Program-made: the position numbers and the translations under genes
The notes under the pieces: generated by a model
Told to the model about the DNA's origin: nothing
The model's input: only the letters and a program-made list of their open reading frames with translations
The model's database searches: none
Shown: piece after piece, positions 34,176 to 43,284 of the stretch
How positions within the stretch are numbered: position 1 is the first letter of the stretch
Layout: each line of letters opens with the position of its first letter
Assembly (NCBI RefSeq): GCF_900114915.1
Contig: NZ_FOUS01000003.1
Location: 558,001 to 622,000, forward strand
Length of the DNA stretch: 64,000 nt
Source of the DNA: Bradyrhizobium sp. Rc3b
Lineage (GTDB): Bacteria; Pseudomonadota; Alphaproteobacteria; Rhizobiales; Xanthobacteraceae
Direction: 5' to 3'

Positions 34176-37100
34176 CTACTCCGCAGCCATTGCCGTTCGC
34201 ACCTCGGGTTTGTCCGTCGCGCTCTCATGGCTCTCATCCGCAGTCGGCTTGATCCGGAACCACGCGGCATAGAGCGTGGGCAGGAAGAGCAGGATCAGCA
34301 CCGTGCCGACTGCCGTGCCGCCGATCAAGGTATAGGCCATCGATCCCCAGAAGACGGAGTGTGTGAGGGGGATGAACGCCAGCACGGCGGCAAGTGCGGT
34401 CAGGATCACGGGCCTCGTGCGTTGCACCGTGGCTTCGATGACGGCGTGGTAATCGTCGAGGCCTGCCGCGCGGTTCTCCTTGATCTGTTCGGTCAGGATC
34501 AGGGTATTGCGCATCAGGATCCCGGCCAGTCCGATCAGTCCCAGGATCGCGTTGAATCCGAACGGCTGGTTGAAGATCAGCAACGCAGGCACGACGCCGA
34601 CGAGACCGAGCGGTGCGGTCAGCATGACGAGGGCCATCATCGAGAATGATCTGACCTGAAGCATGATGACGATCAGCGTTGCGGCGATCATGGCGGGAAA
34701 GATGGTCGCCAGCGCGTCATTGGCCTTCGTCGCCTCCTCGATCGAGCCGCCGGTCTCGATGCGATAGCCGGCCGGAAGCGATGCGATCAGCGGCTGAAGC
34801 GCTTTCACGATGTCCTTGGAGACCTCAGGAGGCTGGGTCGCCTCATTGATGTCCGAACGAATCGTGATGACCGGGGTGCGATCGCGGCGCTTCAGGATCG
34901 GCTCTTCGAGCTGGACTTCCGAATGGCCGATCTGGTCGAGCGGAATCAGACGGCCGTCCCGGCTCGTCAGCGAGAAGTCGGCGAGCCGTGCCGGATCGAG
35001 CCGCTCGCCGCCGGCGCTGCGCGCCACGATCGGGACATTGCGAATGTCCTCGCGGACCTGCGTGACGGCGATGCCGGTGAGGAGGAACTGGAGCTGCCGC
35101 CCGACTTCCGCCGGCGAGAGGCCGATGAGGTTCAGCCGATCCTGATCCGGAATGAAGCGGAGCACGGGTGTGCGATTGCCCCAATCGCGATTGGCTTGTC
35201 GCACGTCGGGAACGCCACGCATGACCTCGACGGCCTTTTCAGAGAGCGCGTACAATTTTGCGGGATCCGGGCCCATCACCCGAAACTCCACCGGGAACGG
35301 CGTGTAGGGTCCGAAGACGAGCTGGGTGACGCGCACGCGCGCTTCCCGGGCAAGACCGTGTGACACGGCCTCCCGGAGCCGGTGCTTCAAGGCCTCGCGC
35401 GCCTCGGCGTCAGGCGTCAGCACGACGATCTTGGCAAAGGCCGGATCGGGGAGCTCCGGCGCCATCGCAAAGAAGAAGCGGGGCGCGCCCTGACCGACAT
35501 AGCTGGTGACGATCTTCGCTTCGGGCTGATCATGCAACCAGCCTTCGAGCTTCTCGACCGCGGCGGTCGTCGTCTCGATGCTGGTGCCTTCCGGCAGGCG
35601 AACCTCCACGAGAACCTCGGGGCGATCCGACGTCGGGAAAAACTGCTGCTTGACCGCGCCCATGCCGAGGCCGGACAGCGCGAAAGCGATCACGACGAGG
35701 CTGCAGGTCAGGAACTTGTGGCGCACGGCGAAGGTGATGAGCCGCCGCAAACGCCGGTAGTTCGGCGTGTCGTAGATCGCGTGGTGGCCGCCTTCGACGG
35801 GCTTGATCGCAGGCAGCATCTTGACGCCAAGATAAGGCGTGAAGATCACCGCAACGATCCAGGAGACGATGAGAGCGAACCCGACGACCCAGAAGATGTT
35901 GCCGGCATATTCGCCGGCCGTCGAGCGCGCGAAACCCACCGGCAGGAATCCCGCGATCGTCACCAGTGTGCCCGAGAGCATCGGCGCCGCGGTGTGGCTC
36001 CATGCGTAGGCCGCCGCACTGAGGCGGTCCATGCCCTCTTCCATTTTCACCACCATCACCTCGATGGCGATGATGGCGTCGTCCACGAGCAGGCCAAGCG
36101 CGAGGATGAGAGCACCGAGCGTGATGCGGTCGAAGAACCGGCCCGTTTCCAGCATGATGAGGAACACGACGGCCAGCGTCAGAGGGACCGCTGCAGCCAC
36201 GACGATTCCCACGCGCCAGCCGAGGCTGAGCAGGCTGACCAGCAGCACCACTGCGAGCGCCATTGCGAATTTGATCATGAACTCGTCGACCGCGGAGGTG
36301 ATGTTCACGGCCTGGTCGGTCACCTTGTCGAGCGTCATCCCGAGCGGCAGTGTCCGCGCCATGGCAGCGGACCTCTCTTCCAATGCCTTGCCGAGCGCCA
36401 GGCCGTTCCAGCCCTCCTGCATCACTGCCGCGAGCATGATCGTGGGCTCACCCTGGTGCCGGATGATGTAGGTGGGCGGATCCTCGTAGCCGCGGCGGAC
36501 CTCGGCGATGTCGGACAGCTTCAAGGTTCGTCCCGCCGCAACGATCGGCGTGTCGGCGATCGCCTGCACGCTGTCATAGCCGCCGTCGACCCGGATGAAG
36601 ACCTGCGGCCCGCTTGTGTCGATCGAACCTGCCGGAGTCACCGTATTCTGCCGCTGCAGGGCGGCAACGATATCCTGTGCCGACACGCCGAGCGTTGCCA
36701 GCTTGGGATAGGAAAACTCCACGAAGATCTGCTCGGGACGTTCGCCGAAGATATTGATCTTCTTGACGCCGGGCACGTGCAGCAGGTCCTGGCGGATCAC
36801 CTCCGCCTTCCTGGCGAGCTCACGCATCGGCATGCCCTTCGCCTTGAGGGCATAGAGTGCGAAGCTCACGTCCGAATATTCGTCGTTGACGAAGGGGCCG
36901 AGCACGCCGGCCGGCAGCTTGCGCGCTTCATCCCCGAGCTTCTTGCGCGCCTGATAAAACTCTTCCTGCACGCTCGATGGCGGCGTGCTGTCCTTCAGCG
37001 TCACCGTCATGTAGGCATAACCCGGCCGCGTGGTCGTCTCGACCCGGTCGTACCAGGTCAGCTCCTGAATCCGCTTCTCCAGGGGTTCGGCGACCTGGTC

Positions 37101-37286
37101 CTGCATCTCGCGTGCCGTCGCACCGGGCCATACCGTGGTGACCGTGAGCGTCTTGATGGTGAAGGACGGGTCCTCGGCCCGTCCGAGCATGAAGAAGGCG
37201 TAGGCGCCTGCGGCCGCCAGCAGCATGATGAAGAACAGGCTCACGGCGCGCTCGCGAACGGCGACCGCGGAAAGATTGAAGCTCAT
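34176..37286 (-). CDS. RND efflux transporter inner-membrane subunit
   Basis: 1036-residue AcrB-type pump. Twelve helices and two large periplasmic loops are visible. The proton-relay pair is in LALGLLVDDAIIAIEVMV (VDD), and the N-terminus SFNLSAVAVRERAVSLFFIM is typical of the RND group adjacent to HlyD-type adaptors. It exports hydrophobic substrates together with the adaptor 37283-38389 and an outer-membrane channel not in this window. The ATG at 37286 follows GGGAG, and it overlaps the adaptor stop by 4 bases. The substrate is unknown; solvent-like or dye molecules are usual for TetR-controlled RND pumps. Confidence 0.93.
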   Translation of the reverse strand: MSFNLSAVAVRERAVSLFFIMLLAAAGAYAFFMLGRAEDPSFTIKTLTVTTVWPGATAREMQDQVAEPLEKRIQELTWYDRVETTTRPGYAYMTVTLKDSTPPSSVQEEFYQARKKLGDEARKLPAGVLGPFVNDEYSDVSFALYALKAKGMPMRELARKAEVIRQDLLHVPGVKKINIFGERPEQIFVEFSYPKLATLGVSAQDIVAALQRQNTVTPAGSIDTSGPQVFIRVDGGYDSVQAIADTPIVAAGRTLKLSDIAEVRRGYEDPPTYIIRHQGEPTIMLAAVMQEGWNGLALGKALEERSAAMARTLPLGMTLDKVTDQAVNITSAVDEFMIKFAMALAVVLLVSLLSLGWRVGIVVAAAVPLTLAVVFLIMLETGRFFDRITLGALILALGLLVDDAIIAIEVMVVKMEEGMDRLSAAAYAWSHTAAPMLSGTLVTIAGFLPVGFARSTAGEYAGNIFWVVGFALIVSWIVAVIFTPYLGVKMLPAIKPVEGGHHAIYDTPNYRRLRRLITFAVRHKFLTCSLVVIAFALSGLGMGAVKQQFFPTSDRPEVLVEVRLPEGTSIETTTAAVEKLEGWLHDQPEAKIVTSYVGQGAPRFFFAMAPELPDPAFAKIVVLTPDAEAREALKHRLREAVSHGLAREARVRVTQLVFGPYTPFPVEFRVMGPDPAKLYALSEKAVEVMRGVPDVRQANRDWGNRTPVLRFIPDQDRLNLIGLSPAEVGRQLQFLLTGIAVTQVREDIRNVPIVARSAGGERLDPARLADFSLTSRDGRLIPLDQIGHSEVQLEEPILKRRDRTPVITIRSDINEATQPPEVSKDIVKALQPLIASLPAGYRIETGGSIEEATKANDALATIFPAMIAATLIVIMLQVRSFSMMALVMLTAPLGLVGVVPALLIFNQPFGFNAILGLIGLAGILMRNTLILTEQIKENRAAGLDDYHAVIEATVQRTRPVILTALAAVLAFIPLTHSVFWGSMAYTLIGGTAVGTVLILLFLPTLYAAWFRIKPTADESHESATDKPEVRTAMAAE

Positions 37287-38389
37287 GATTTGCTCCCGCC
37301 GTCAGTGACGGTCCTGACGCGGGCGCCCTCGTGCAGGAGGTGAGCGCCGAGGGACACAATGGGGTCACTGGAGCTCGATCCAGAGATGATTGCCGCTTCG
37401 CTGGTCACGCGCAGAAGCTTGATGGGGCGAAAGTGTACAGTCGAGTTGGCGCTGTCGAACACCCAGACGCCGGTGGTCCTGCCATCATCGAGCACGGCGC
37501 CCAGCGGCACCTGGACTTCCGACTGACTGTCCTGGCTTGCGAGCCGAATGGTGACTGTCGCGCCGAGCGGTGCTGCTGCCGCCTCGCCGCCGAGCACGTA
37601 GCGGGCCTCGTAAGTCCGGGTCTGCGCGTCAGCAGAGTTCGACAATTGGCGCAGATGCGCCGCGTAACGGCGTCCATCGCTGCCATACAGGCTGGCCTCG
37701 GCGAGCGAGCCGATGGCCGGCCGGATCGTTTCGGGAAGCGCCACCACGGCTTCGCGAGGCCCGGACTGCGCAAGCCGAACGACCGTCTGGCCGGCCGAGA
37801 CCACCTGGCCGGGCTCGCCAAGCGTTTGCGTGACCGTGCCGTCCGCGTCTGCCACCAGGATGGAATAGGTCGCCTGATTTTCCGCGACCCCTGCCTCGGC
37901 TTCGGCCGCGGCGAGTTGCGCCTTGGCTGTGTCCGAGGCGGCCTTCGCCTGCTCGTAGCGCTGCTTGGACGTCCATCCGTCGTTGACCAGGTTGGCGTAT
38001 CGACGCTCATCCGCATCCGTCTGCACGACGACTGCGCGCGCTGCGGCGACAGCGTTGCGCTTTGCCGCGAGCGCAAGGCGGAGGTCGGTCTCGTCGATCC
38101 GCATCAGCGGCTGCCCGGCCTTGACCTGCTCACCGACATTCACCAGCCGCTCGACGATCTTGCCGGCGACGCGAAAGCCGAGATTGCTCTCCACCCGCGC
38201 GCCGATGGTGCCCGTGAACCCGCGGTCGGATCCGCTCACCCGCGTGGCCGTCGCCAGGCTGACCATCGGCGGCTCCTGTCTCGGGTCGCTCACGGCAGAG
38301 GCGTTGGGGGCGAAAATGCCAAGACTGACGAACGTGGCCACCCCCGCCGGGATCATAATACCGGCCAACACGGCAACACCCCTTTTCAT
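37283..38389 (-). CDS. RND efflux periplasmic adaptor (membrane fusion protein)
   Basis: 368-residue adaptor. An N-terminal membrane anchor (RGVAVLAGIMIPAGVATFVS) has no lipobox. The biotinyl-lipoyl halves are IGARVESNLGFRVAGKIVER near residue 66 and YSILVADADGTVTQTLGEPG near residue 175. A helical hairpin (residues about 105-165) and a beta-barrel follow. It links the pump with an outer-membrane channel. The ATG at 38389 has GAGGAG upstream. The promoter region contains the first TetR palindrome. Confidence 0.92.
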   Translation of the reverse strand: MKRGVAVLAGIMIPAGVATFVSLGIFAPNASAVSDPRQEPPMVSLATATRVSGSDRGFTGTIGARVESNLGFRVAGKIVERLVNVGEQVKAGQPLMRIDETDLRLALAAKRNAVAAARAVVVQTDADERRYANLVNDGWTSKQRYEQAKAASDTAKAQLAAAEAEAGVAENQATYSILVADADGTVTQTLGEPGQVVSAGQTVVRLAQSGPREAVVALPETIRPAIGSLAEASLYGSDGRRYAAHLRQLSNSADAQTRTYEARYVLGGEAAAAPLGATVTIRLASQDSQSEVQVPLGAVLDDGRTTGVWVFDSANSTVHFRPIKLLRVTSEAAIISGSSSSDPIVSLGAHLLHEGARVRTVTDGGSKS

Positions 38390-38419
38390 GACGGTCTCCT
38401 CTGGGATTTAGATTTCGTT

Positions 38420-38556
38420 CGAACTCTATATTGACTTAGAGCTCGATCACAATCTAAATTTGCGTCCTGACGGAAACGTGATCTCAGGAAGCCAGGGGCG
38501 CGTCCGAGGGCAACTTGATAGATGTCGTTCGAAATCTATATTGGGCATAGATTTCG
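38420..38556. promoter_or_regulatory. Two TetR-type operators in the divergent efflux-regulator region
   Basis: Operator 1: CGAACTCTA at 38420-38428 and TAGAGCTCG at 38437-38445, one mismatch. Operator 2: CGAAATCTAT at 38530-38539 and ATAGATTTCG at 38547-38556, a perfect 10-base inverted repeat across 7 bases. The two share the same pattern and spacing, one beside each of the two divergent starts. A TetR dimer at both would repress the pump and its own gene. Confidence 0.75.
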
Positions 38557-38581
38557 ACTGAAATCCAAATGGAGGAGCATG

Positions 38582-39157
38582 ATGCGCGTCAGTCGCGTTC
38601 AAGCCGCGGAGAACCGCCAAACCGTGATCAATGTGGCAAGTCGCCTCTTCAGGGAGCGCGGCTTTGACGGCATTGGGCTCAAGGATCTGATGGAGGGGGC
38701 CGGGCTCACCCAGGGCGCCTTCTACAAGCAGTTCGCGTCCAAGGAGGACTTGGCGGTCGAGGCCTCCAAGCGAGCGTTGGAGAGCGCTTCCACCCGATGG
38801 TCGGACGCGGCCGCACGCAATCCTGACGATCCGCTCAGCGCAGTGATCGGATTCTATCTCAGCGCAGATCATCGCGAAGAGAGAATGGAAGGCTGTCCGA
38901 TCGTGGCCCTCGGCTCGGATGCCGCCCGGCAGGGCCCCGACGTCAAGGCCGAGTTCGAAGCGGGCATCAAGGCCCATCTCGACGTGCTCGGCCGCTTCAT
39001 CGCCAAGGAAGGCAAGGGGTCGAGAGACAAGGCCATGGCCATTCTCGCGACGATGGTCGGCGCCGTGACGCTGGCGCGCGCGGTCAACGACACAGACCTC
39101 GCACGGGCCCTTCTCGATGCCGCAGCCGCGCTGGTCCGTGAAGCCGCCGCCGCTTGA
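38582..39157 (+). CDS. TetR-family transcriptional regulator
   Basis: 191-residue regulator. The DNA-binding helix-turn-helix is in the first 60 residues: NRQTVINVASRLFRERGFDG, then LMEGAGLTQGAFYKQFASKE. A ligand-binding helical body follows. I chose the ATG at 38582, with GGAGG 6 bases upstream; the frame begins earlier at 38522. It diverges from the efflux operon and likely represses it through the palindromes at 38420 and 38530. A hydrolase follows immediately downstream. Confidence 0.88.
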   Translation: MRVSRVQAAENRQTVINVASRLFRERGFDGIGLKDLMEGAGLTQGAFYKQFASKEDLAVEASKRALESASTRWSDAAARNPDDPLSAVIGFYLSADHREERMEGCPIVALGSDAARQGPDVKAEFEAGIKAHLDVLGRFIAKEGKGSRDKAMAILATMVGAVTLARAVNDTDLARALLDAAAALVREAAAA

Positions 39158-39189
39158 ACGACTGCCCCCTCGAAACATGGAGAGACCGG

Positions 39190-40041
39190 ATGCTTGACGT
39201 GAGCGAAGCCGGGCCGAGCTTGCTCAAATTATCGGAGAGGCTCAGTGTGCGTTTTCACAAGACTGGCAGCGGGCCTCCGCTACTCCTCATCCATACGATC
39301 CGGACGCAGCTCGAGTATTTCCGCAGCCTTGCGCCTCTGCTCGCACGATCGCACACGGTATACGCCATCGATCTGCCCGGCCACGGACACTCACCGATCG
39401 ATCCGGACGCAAGCTTCAACGAGCCCTATTTCAGGCAGGCAGTCATACGCTTCATCGAGGAGCTAGACCTCTCGGATGTAACGCTCGTCGGCGAGTCGAT
39501 CGGGGGCGCATTGGCTCTCACGGTGGCGGCGTCACTTCCGCAGAGGGTGAAGCGGGTCTTTGCAATCAATCCTTACGATTACGAGACCCGCTATGGCGAC
39601 GGACTTCGACGTGGCAACTGGCTCGCGAACTTCATCATCGGAAGCCTGCAAGTGCCGGTGCTCGGCGCGATCAACGCGTCACTCGAAAACAAGATCGTTC
39701 TCGGCAAGATCATGGGCGGCGGATATCACGACCCGCGCAAGCTGCCGGCCGATCTGCTCGCCGAGTTCGACAAGGTGGCCCATCGCGCGGGATACAAGCG
39801 GGCCGCACGCAAGGTGTTGGCCGGATGGCGATCCTGGAGCCAGGCCCGCGACTATTATTGGCAGATCTCGGCGCCGGTGACGCTCATCTATGGCGATAGC
39901 GATTGGTCCCGGCCCGGCGAGCGCGAGCGCACACGGTCTCTCATTCCCAACGCGCAGATGGTGACGCTGAGGAATACAGGCCACTTCTCGGCTGTCGAGA
40001 ACCCGTCGGAGCTGGCCCGGGCGATATTGGGCGCAGAATGA
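39190..40041 (+). CDS. Alpha/beta hydrolase
   Basis: 283 residues with the alpha/beta-hydrolase fold. The oxyanion strand GPPLLLIHTIRTQLEYF is followed by the nucleophile elbow VGESIGGAL (Ser near residue 105). An acidic residue lies in YGDSDWSRPGER (near residue 240), and the catalytic His is in NTGHFSAVENP (near residue 268). Substrate unknown. I chose the ATG at 39190, preceded by ATGGAGAGACC; the frame opens as a TTG at 39154. It follows the TetR gene by 32 bases, probably in one transcript. Confidence 0.82.
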   Translation: MLDVSEAGPSLLKLSERLSVRFHKTGSGPPLLLIHTIRTQLEYFRSLAPLLARSHTVYAIDLPGHGHSPIDPDASFNEPYFRQAVIRFIEELDLSDVTLVGESIGGALALTVAASLPQRVKRVFAINPYDYETRYGDGLRRGNWLANFIIGSLQVPVLGAINASLENKIVLGKIMGGGYHDPRKLPADLLAEFDKVAHRAGYKRAARKVLAGWRSWSQARDYYWQISAPVTLIYGDSDWSRPGERERTRSLIPNAQMVTLRNTGHFSAVENPSELARAILGAE

Positions 40042-40136
40042 GCGCATGATCAAGCAGAGCACGCTCCTCCAACAGAAGGAGGCGAAGCGCGGCCAATGTG
40101 CTATCCTCCCCGCGAGGCCACCAACGGAGACAACCC

Positions 40137-40505
40137 ATGCCAACCAGCGTCAAGCAAATGCTCGAAGCCGCCAATGCGGCGGTGCCCAAGATCACGTCGG
40201 AACAGGCCACTGACATGATCAAGAACGGGAACACGCTGGTCGTCGATGTTCGCGATGCGCCGGAGGTTGCGGCCAGCGGCAAGATCGCGGGGGCCGTGCA
40301 CGTCTCGCGCGGGATGCTGGAGTTTCGCGCGGACCCGGAGTCGCCCTATCACGACAAGGCGTTCGACAAGAGCAAGTCCGTCATTCTCTACTGCGCGTCC
40401 GGCGGCCGGTCGGCGCTGGCGGGCAAGGTGCTGAAGGATATGGGCTACGAGAAGGTCTATAACGTCGGCGGCTTCAAGGATTGGTCGGGGGCGGTGGAGA
40501 AATAG
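40137..40505 (+). CDS. Rhodanese-like domain protein
   Basis: 122-residue single rhodanese domain. The N-terminal pattern is NTLVVDVRDAPEVAASG, and the catalytic Cys sits in the loop YCASGGRSALAGKVL (near residue 83). The family's closing VYNVGGFKDWSGA is present. Such proteins transfer sulfane sulfur or bind thiosulfate in the cytoplasm. The ATG at 40137 follows GGAGA at a usable distance; the frame starts at 40098. It lies 95 bases after the hydrolase gene and may be a separate transcript. Confidence 0.88.
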   Translation: MPTSVKQMLEAANAAVPKITSEQATDMIKNGNTLVVDVRDAPEVAASGKIAGAVHVSRGMLEFRADPESPYHDKAFDKSKSVILYCASGGRSALAGKVLKDMGYEKVYNVGGFKDWSGAVEK

Positions 40506-40640
40506 AACACGCGGACCGGCCATTTGCCGGACTTGATTGCCGCCGAACGTCATCACCGGCGCTCGGCGCCCGCCCACGTACGCCGCGATCCATTGACGGT
40601 TGCCCGCCCGCCACGTCGCAGCACGATCGACGGGGACCGA

Positions 40641-40853
40641 TCAGGCGGAACGCGGCATGGAGACAGGCTGCGCGCTTCGCTCACCCAGCAGCTTGCCGGT
40701 GGTGCTGTTGACGAAGTGCAGCGACATGCAGGCCGGGCACCTCACGGATACATAGCTGTCCGCCGGCTCGAAGCTCTCGGGCCGCGCGTCATCGATCCGA
40801 TGCTGGACGTTCATGCCGGTGCGCGGGCACCTGAAGAGGATCTGGCGCTGCAT
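40641..40853 (-). CDS. Small conserved zinc-ribbon-like protein
   Basis: 70-residue protein with two Cys pairs far apart: FRCPRTGMNVQH near residue 9 and VRCPACMSLHFVN near residue 38, resembling a short zinc ribbon. I recall similar proteins as hypothetical in Bradyrhizobium. Function unknown. It ends 136 bases after the rhodanese stop, opposite in direction. The ATG at 40853 has no strong ribosome site. Confidence 0.6.
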   Translation of the reverse strand: MQRQILFRCPRTGMNVQHRIDDARPESFEPADSYVSVRCPACMSLHFVNSTTGKLLGERSAQPVSMPRSA

Positions 40854-41290
40854 CCCTTATTGATGTGCCCCGAACCGCGGCCGGCGAAATTGCGGATGAT
40901 TCCTTAGGGGCCTTCCCAGTGTTTGAGATGGGTCAAGGCGAACGGTCTGCCCACGCCTATGCTCTGCATGACATCGGGCGCTCCTGCTCCGGTGCCGAAC
41001 GAAGCGGAGCCCGGACTCCTAGGCACTCCGGGCACCGCTTCGCAAGACGGGCACCGACCGACCGCGACCAGGAGCCGGCTCCGGACGAGCGGCTTCGATG
41101 GAACCAGGGCAAGAACCGCGGGTTGAGATGGCGCAGCCCTGAACAGAACACGCAATCGGCCTCGGCGCTTCAAGGAAGCCGACGCTGATTGACGTCGTCC
41201 TTGTCGCCTGACCCGACCAACACGGCCGTACGGTACGACCTCCGCCGGACACGGGCCACCATCGGGACCGCCACGATCAGGAGAGCAGCC
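40854..41290. other. Intergenic region without a recognised gene
   Basis: 437 GC-rich bases. Frames exist on both strands because of the base composition, but none has a recognisable domain or a good ribosome site. I see no repeat, hairpin or promoter that I would defend. Confidence 0.4.
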
Positions 41291-41566
41291 ATGATATCCG
41301 CCAACATCGACGATCTGACCGCAGCGGTTCGCTACGCGCTCGAAACCACTCGTGCGACCACGATCTGCCCTTTCCACGATGAGGTGATCGTCCGCGTCGG
41401 CGACGACGCCGCCGAGAGCCATGCCTACGAACGCGCCAAGCGAATCCTCAGGAGCGACGGCACGGCCTTCGAGGCGGACGCTCTCAGGGAAGAGATCGGC
41501 CACCAACTCGCCGCCGCCGCGGACGGGCGATGCCCGAGATGCGACCGGACCGATTCGAACGGATAG
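41291..41566 (+). CDS. Conserved hypothetical protein of rhizobia
   Basis: 91-residue protein that opens ISANIDDLTAAVRYALETTR with the short motif TTICPFHDEVIVRVGDDAA. The C-terminus has GRCPRCDRT, one Cys pair. I recognise the pattern from many Bradyrhizobium genomes, where it is a hypothetical protein without a known role. I chose the ATG at 41291 because AGGAGAG lies 6 bases upstream; the frame extends to 41189. It may bind a metal ion through the cysteines and His. Confidence 0.68.
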   Translation: MISANIDDLTAAVRYALETTRATTICPFHDEVIVRVGDDAAESHAYERAKRILRSDGTAFEADALREEIGHQLAAAADGRCPRCDRTDSNG

Positions 41567-41578
41567 ACCGCAATCCCC

Positions 41579-42373
41579 TCAATCCTCCACCCGAAACAGC
41601 CGCCACCGCTCCGGCACGCCCTTGAGCTGATGCACGCCGTGATCGCGGAACCTGATCTCCGACTGCGCCATCAGGTCCTTGACTGCGCTCGAGACCAGGA
41701 CTTCGCCGGCGCGCGCTTTGGCGGCGACGCGCGTGCCGATGTGAAACGCGAGACCGACCATCTCGCCTCCGCTCACACTGTACTCGCCCGCATGCAGCCC
41801 GACCCTGATGTCGAGCCCCAGCGTGCGCACGGCCTTTTGGATCGCAGTCGCGCAACGGACGCCGGAAGCCGGCGCCTTGAATGTCGCCAGCACGCCGTCG
41901 CCGGTCGTCACCACTTCCTTGCCACGCGTACTCTTCAGCTCCTTGCGCACGGCCGCGTAATAGTGGCCCATGACCTTGGTCCACCGGGCATCGCCTAGCT
42001 TTGCCGCCTTTTCGGTGGAGCGGACGATATCGACGATCAGGATGGTGGCGAGTGCCTGCTTGAGCTCCGCGCTCCGCTCGCCGGATCGGGGCCGGAGCGC
42101 GATCGGCCCGGCCAGCGGTTCGTAGCGGTGGCTGCGGCGCCGGGCGATAGCCGCTTTGGCGTAGTCCTGGGCGCGCTGCGTCGTGCCGCAGCGAACTGTC
42201 TTCTCCTGCGGCAGTCGCGTCCAGTAGACCCTTCGTCCATCGCCGGCGCCCTGCACCTCCACGGCACCCCACTTCAGGAACACCGCCGAGCCGACGCGCC
42301 GAACGCACCACGCCTTCGACGTGTAGCCGGATACGTTGGACTGCAGGACTCCGATGCGAAGGAATTTGGGCAT
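41579..42373 (-). CDS. Class III nucleotide cyclase with N-terminal WGR-like domain
   Basis: 264 residues. Residues about 10-80 look WGR-like: VFLKWGAVEVQG, then TTQRAQDYAKAAIARRRSHR and YEPL. The rest is an adenylate/guanylate cyclase domain: ILIVDIVRST (first metal Asp), VTTGDGVLATF (second), then LAFHIGTRVAAKARAGEVLV. The transition-state Asn is replaced by His in that last motif, as in a known subgroup of bacterial cyclases. It would make cAMP or cGMP in the cytoplasm. WGR domains usually bind nucleic acid, so the fusion hints at a DNA- or RNA-linked sensor; that link is inference. Confidence 0.8.
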   Translation of the reverse strand: MPKFLRIGVLQSNVSGYTSKAWCVRRVGSAVFLKWGAVEVQGAGDGRRVYWTRLPQEKTVRCGTTQRAQDYAKAAIARRRSHRYEPLAGPIALRPRSGERSAELKQALATILIVDIVRSTEKAAKLGDARWTKVMGHYYAAVRKELKSTRGKEVVTTGDGVLATFKAPASGVRCATAIQKAVRTLGLDIRVGLHAGEYSVSGGEMVGLAFHIGTRVAAKARAGEVLVSSAVKDLMAQSEIRFRDHGVHQLKGVPERWRLFRVED

Positions 42374-42612
42374 GAACGTGCGGCCGAAATTGAAAGACCG
42401 TTTGGGCGTCTTCGGGGCGGAAGCCTATTCGTACAATCCTGCATCGGCAATAGGGGCTTGCCAGGGCTGCCGGCGGCGCCTGACACCGGGATCGTGCTTA
42501 CAACGCCCAAACGCGAGCCGCCCGTCCATTCGTCGGTCGGAAGTTTCTCTTGTTCAAGCAACGATCAGCCTCCAGACGTGTTCTTCCGACATGAGATGCA
42601 GTGAGGCGCGCC

Positions 42613-42792
42613 ATGGGCAAGGATGATGGACTGAAGCCTGACGACTTCCCGATCGAGGCCGACAAGGACAAACTCAGGACACGCAAGGGCGAGCCCGTCG
42701 CCTCGGCGGAGTCGGACAAGATTGCGGACCAGATCGCCGAACGTCTGAACGAGCACGCGCACCAGGAAGAGCAGGATCGTTGGTCCGCGTAG
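42613..42792 (+). CDS. Small conserved protein
   Basis: 59-residue charged protein (GKDDGLKPDDFPIEADKDKL, then ERLNEHAHQEEQDRWSA). I recall very similar short proteins as hypothetical in many Bradyrhizobium genomes. No domain is known. I chose the ATG at 42613 (GAGG about 8 bases upstream); the frame extends to 42601. Probably soluble. Confidence 0.68.
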   Translation: MGKDDGLKPDDFPIEADKDKLRTRKGEPVASAESDKIADQIAERLNEHAHQEEQDRWSA

Positions 42793-42948
42793 GCGTGATG
42801 GGCGTGCCGTCCCAGATTGGAACGACCGCGCGGTCCTGAGCATTGGCCTGCACCGGGGTCCGACAATTCCGGCGAATGGCGGCCTCGGCTCGACCTCCGC
42901 CCCTGGACCGAGAGCCGGGGCTGCTTGACCGAAGCAAGAGGAGCGGAC

Positions 42949-43245
42949 ATGAAAGTGCTTGTTCTCGCAGGGCTCGTTGCGGCTCTCGCATCGCCTCCCT
43001 CCGCGTACGGGCAAGGCGGCGCGGGTACCTCCAGGACCGGGTCGAGCATCAATTCGACCGGGACGGGCGGCGCGACCGGAGCAGGAGCTTCGGGCCTCAA
43101 CACCTCATCGGACAACAATAGCGGCGGCGCCAGCGCACCGGCCAAATCGACAACGACGCGGCCGGGGGACAACGACCCAAGGCAAACCCAGGGCGGCCAG
43201 CAGGCGATGCCGAACTCGGGCTCCTCCGGAGCGAACCGCAAATAG
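42949..43245 (+). CDS. Secreted low-complexity Gly/Ser/Thr-rich protein
   Basis: 98 residues. A signal peptide (KVLVLAGLVAALASPPSAYG) is followed by a low-complexity chain rich in Gly, Ser, Thr and Asn (SSINSTGTGGATGAGASGLN). It has no Cys and no domain. I chose the ATG at 42949 because AGGAGCGG lies just upstream. A GGAAC-N17-CATT match at 42819-42844, one mismatch from the EcfG consensus, precedes it; I regard that as weak. Function unknown; possibly envelope-associated. Confidence 0.6.
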   Translation: MKVLVLAGLVAALASPPSAYGQGGAGTSRTGSSINSTGTGGATGAGASGLNTSSDNNSGGASAPAKSTTTRPGDNDPRQTQGGQQAMPNSGSSGANRK

Positions 43246-43284
43246 ATGCGCCGCTGGCAATTCGTCCTGGGTGAGGCAGTCGCC

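Noticed and set aside
35382..37343. A 653-codon plus-strand frame inside the RND pump gene.
   Set aside because: Composition is dominated by His, Arg, Asp and Glu, typical of the complement of GC-rich membrane-protein codons; the pump gene is unmistakable.
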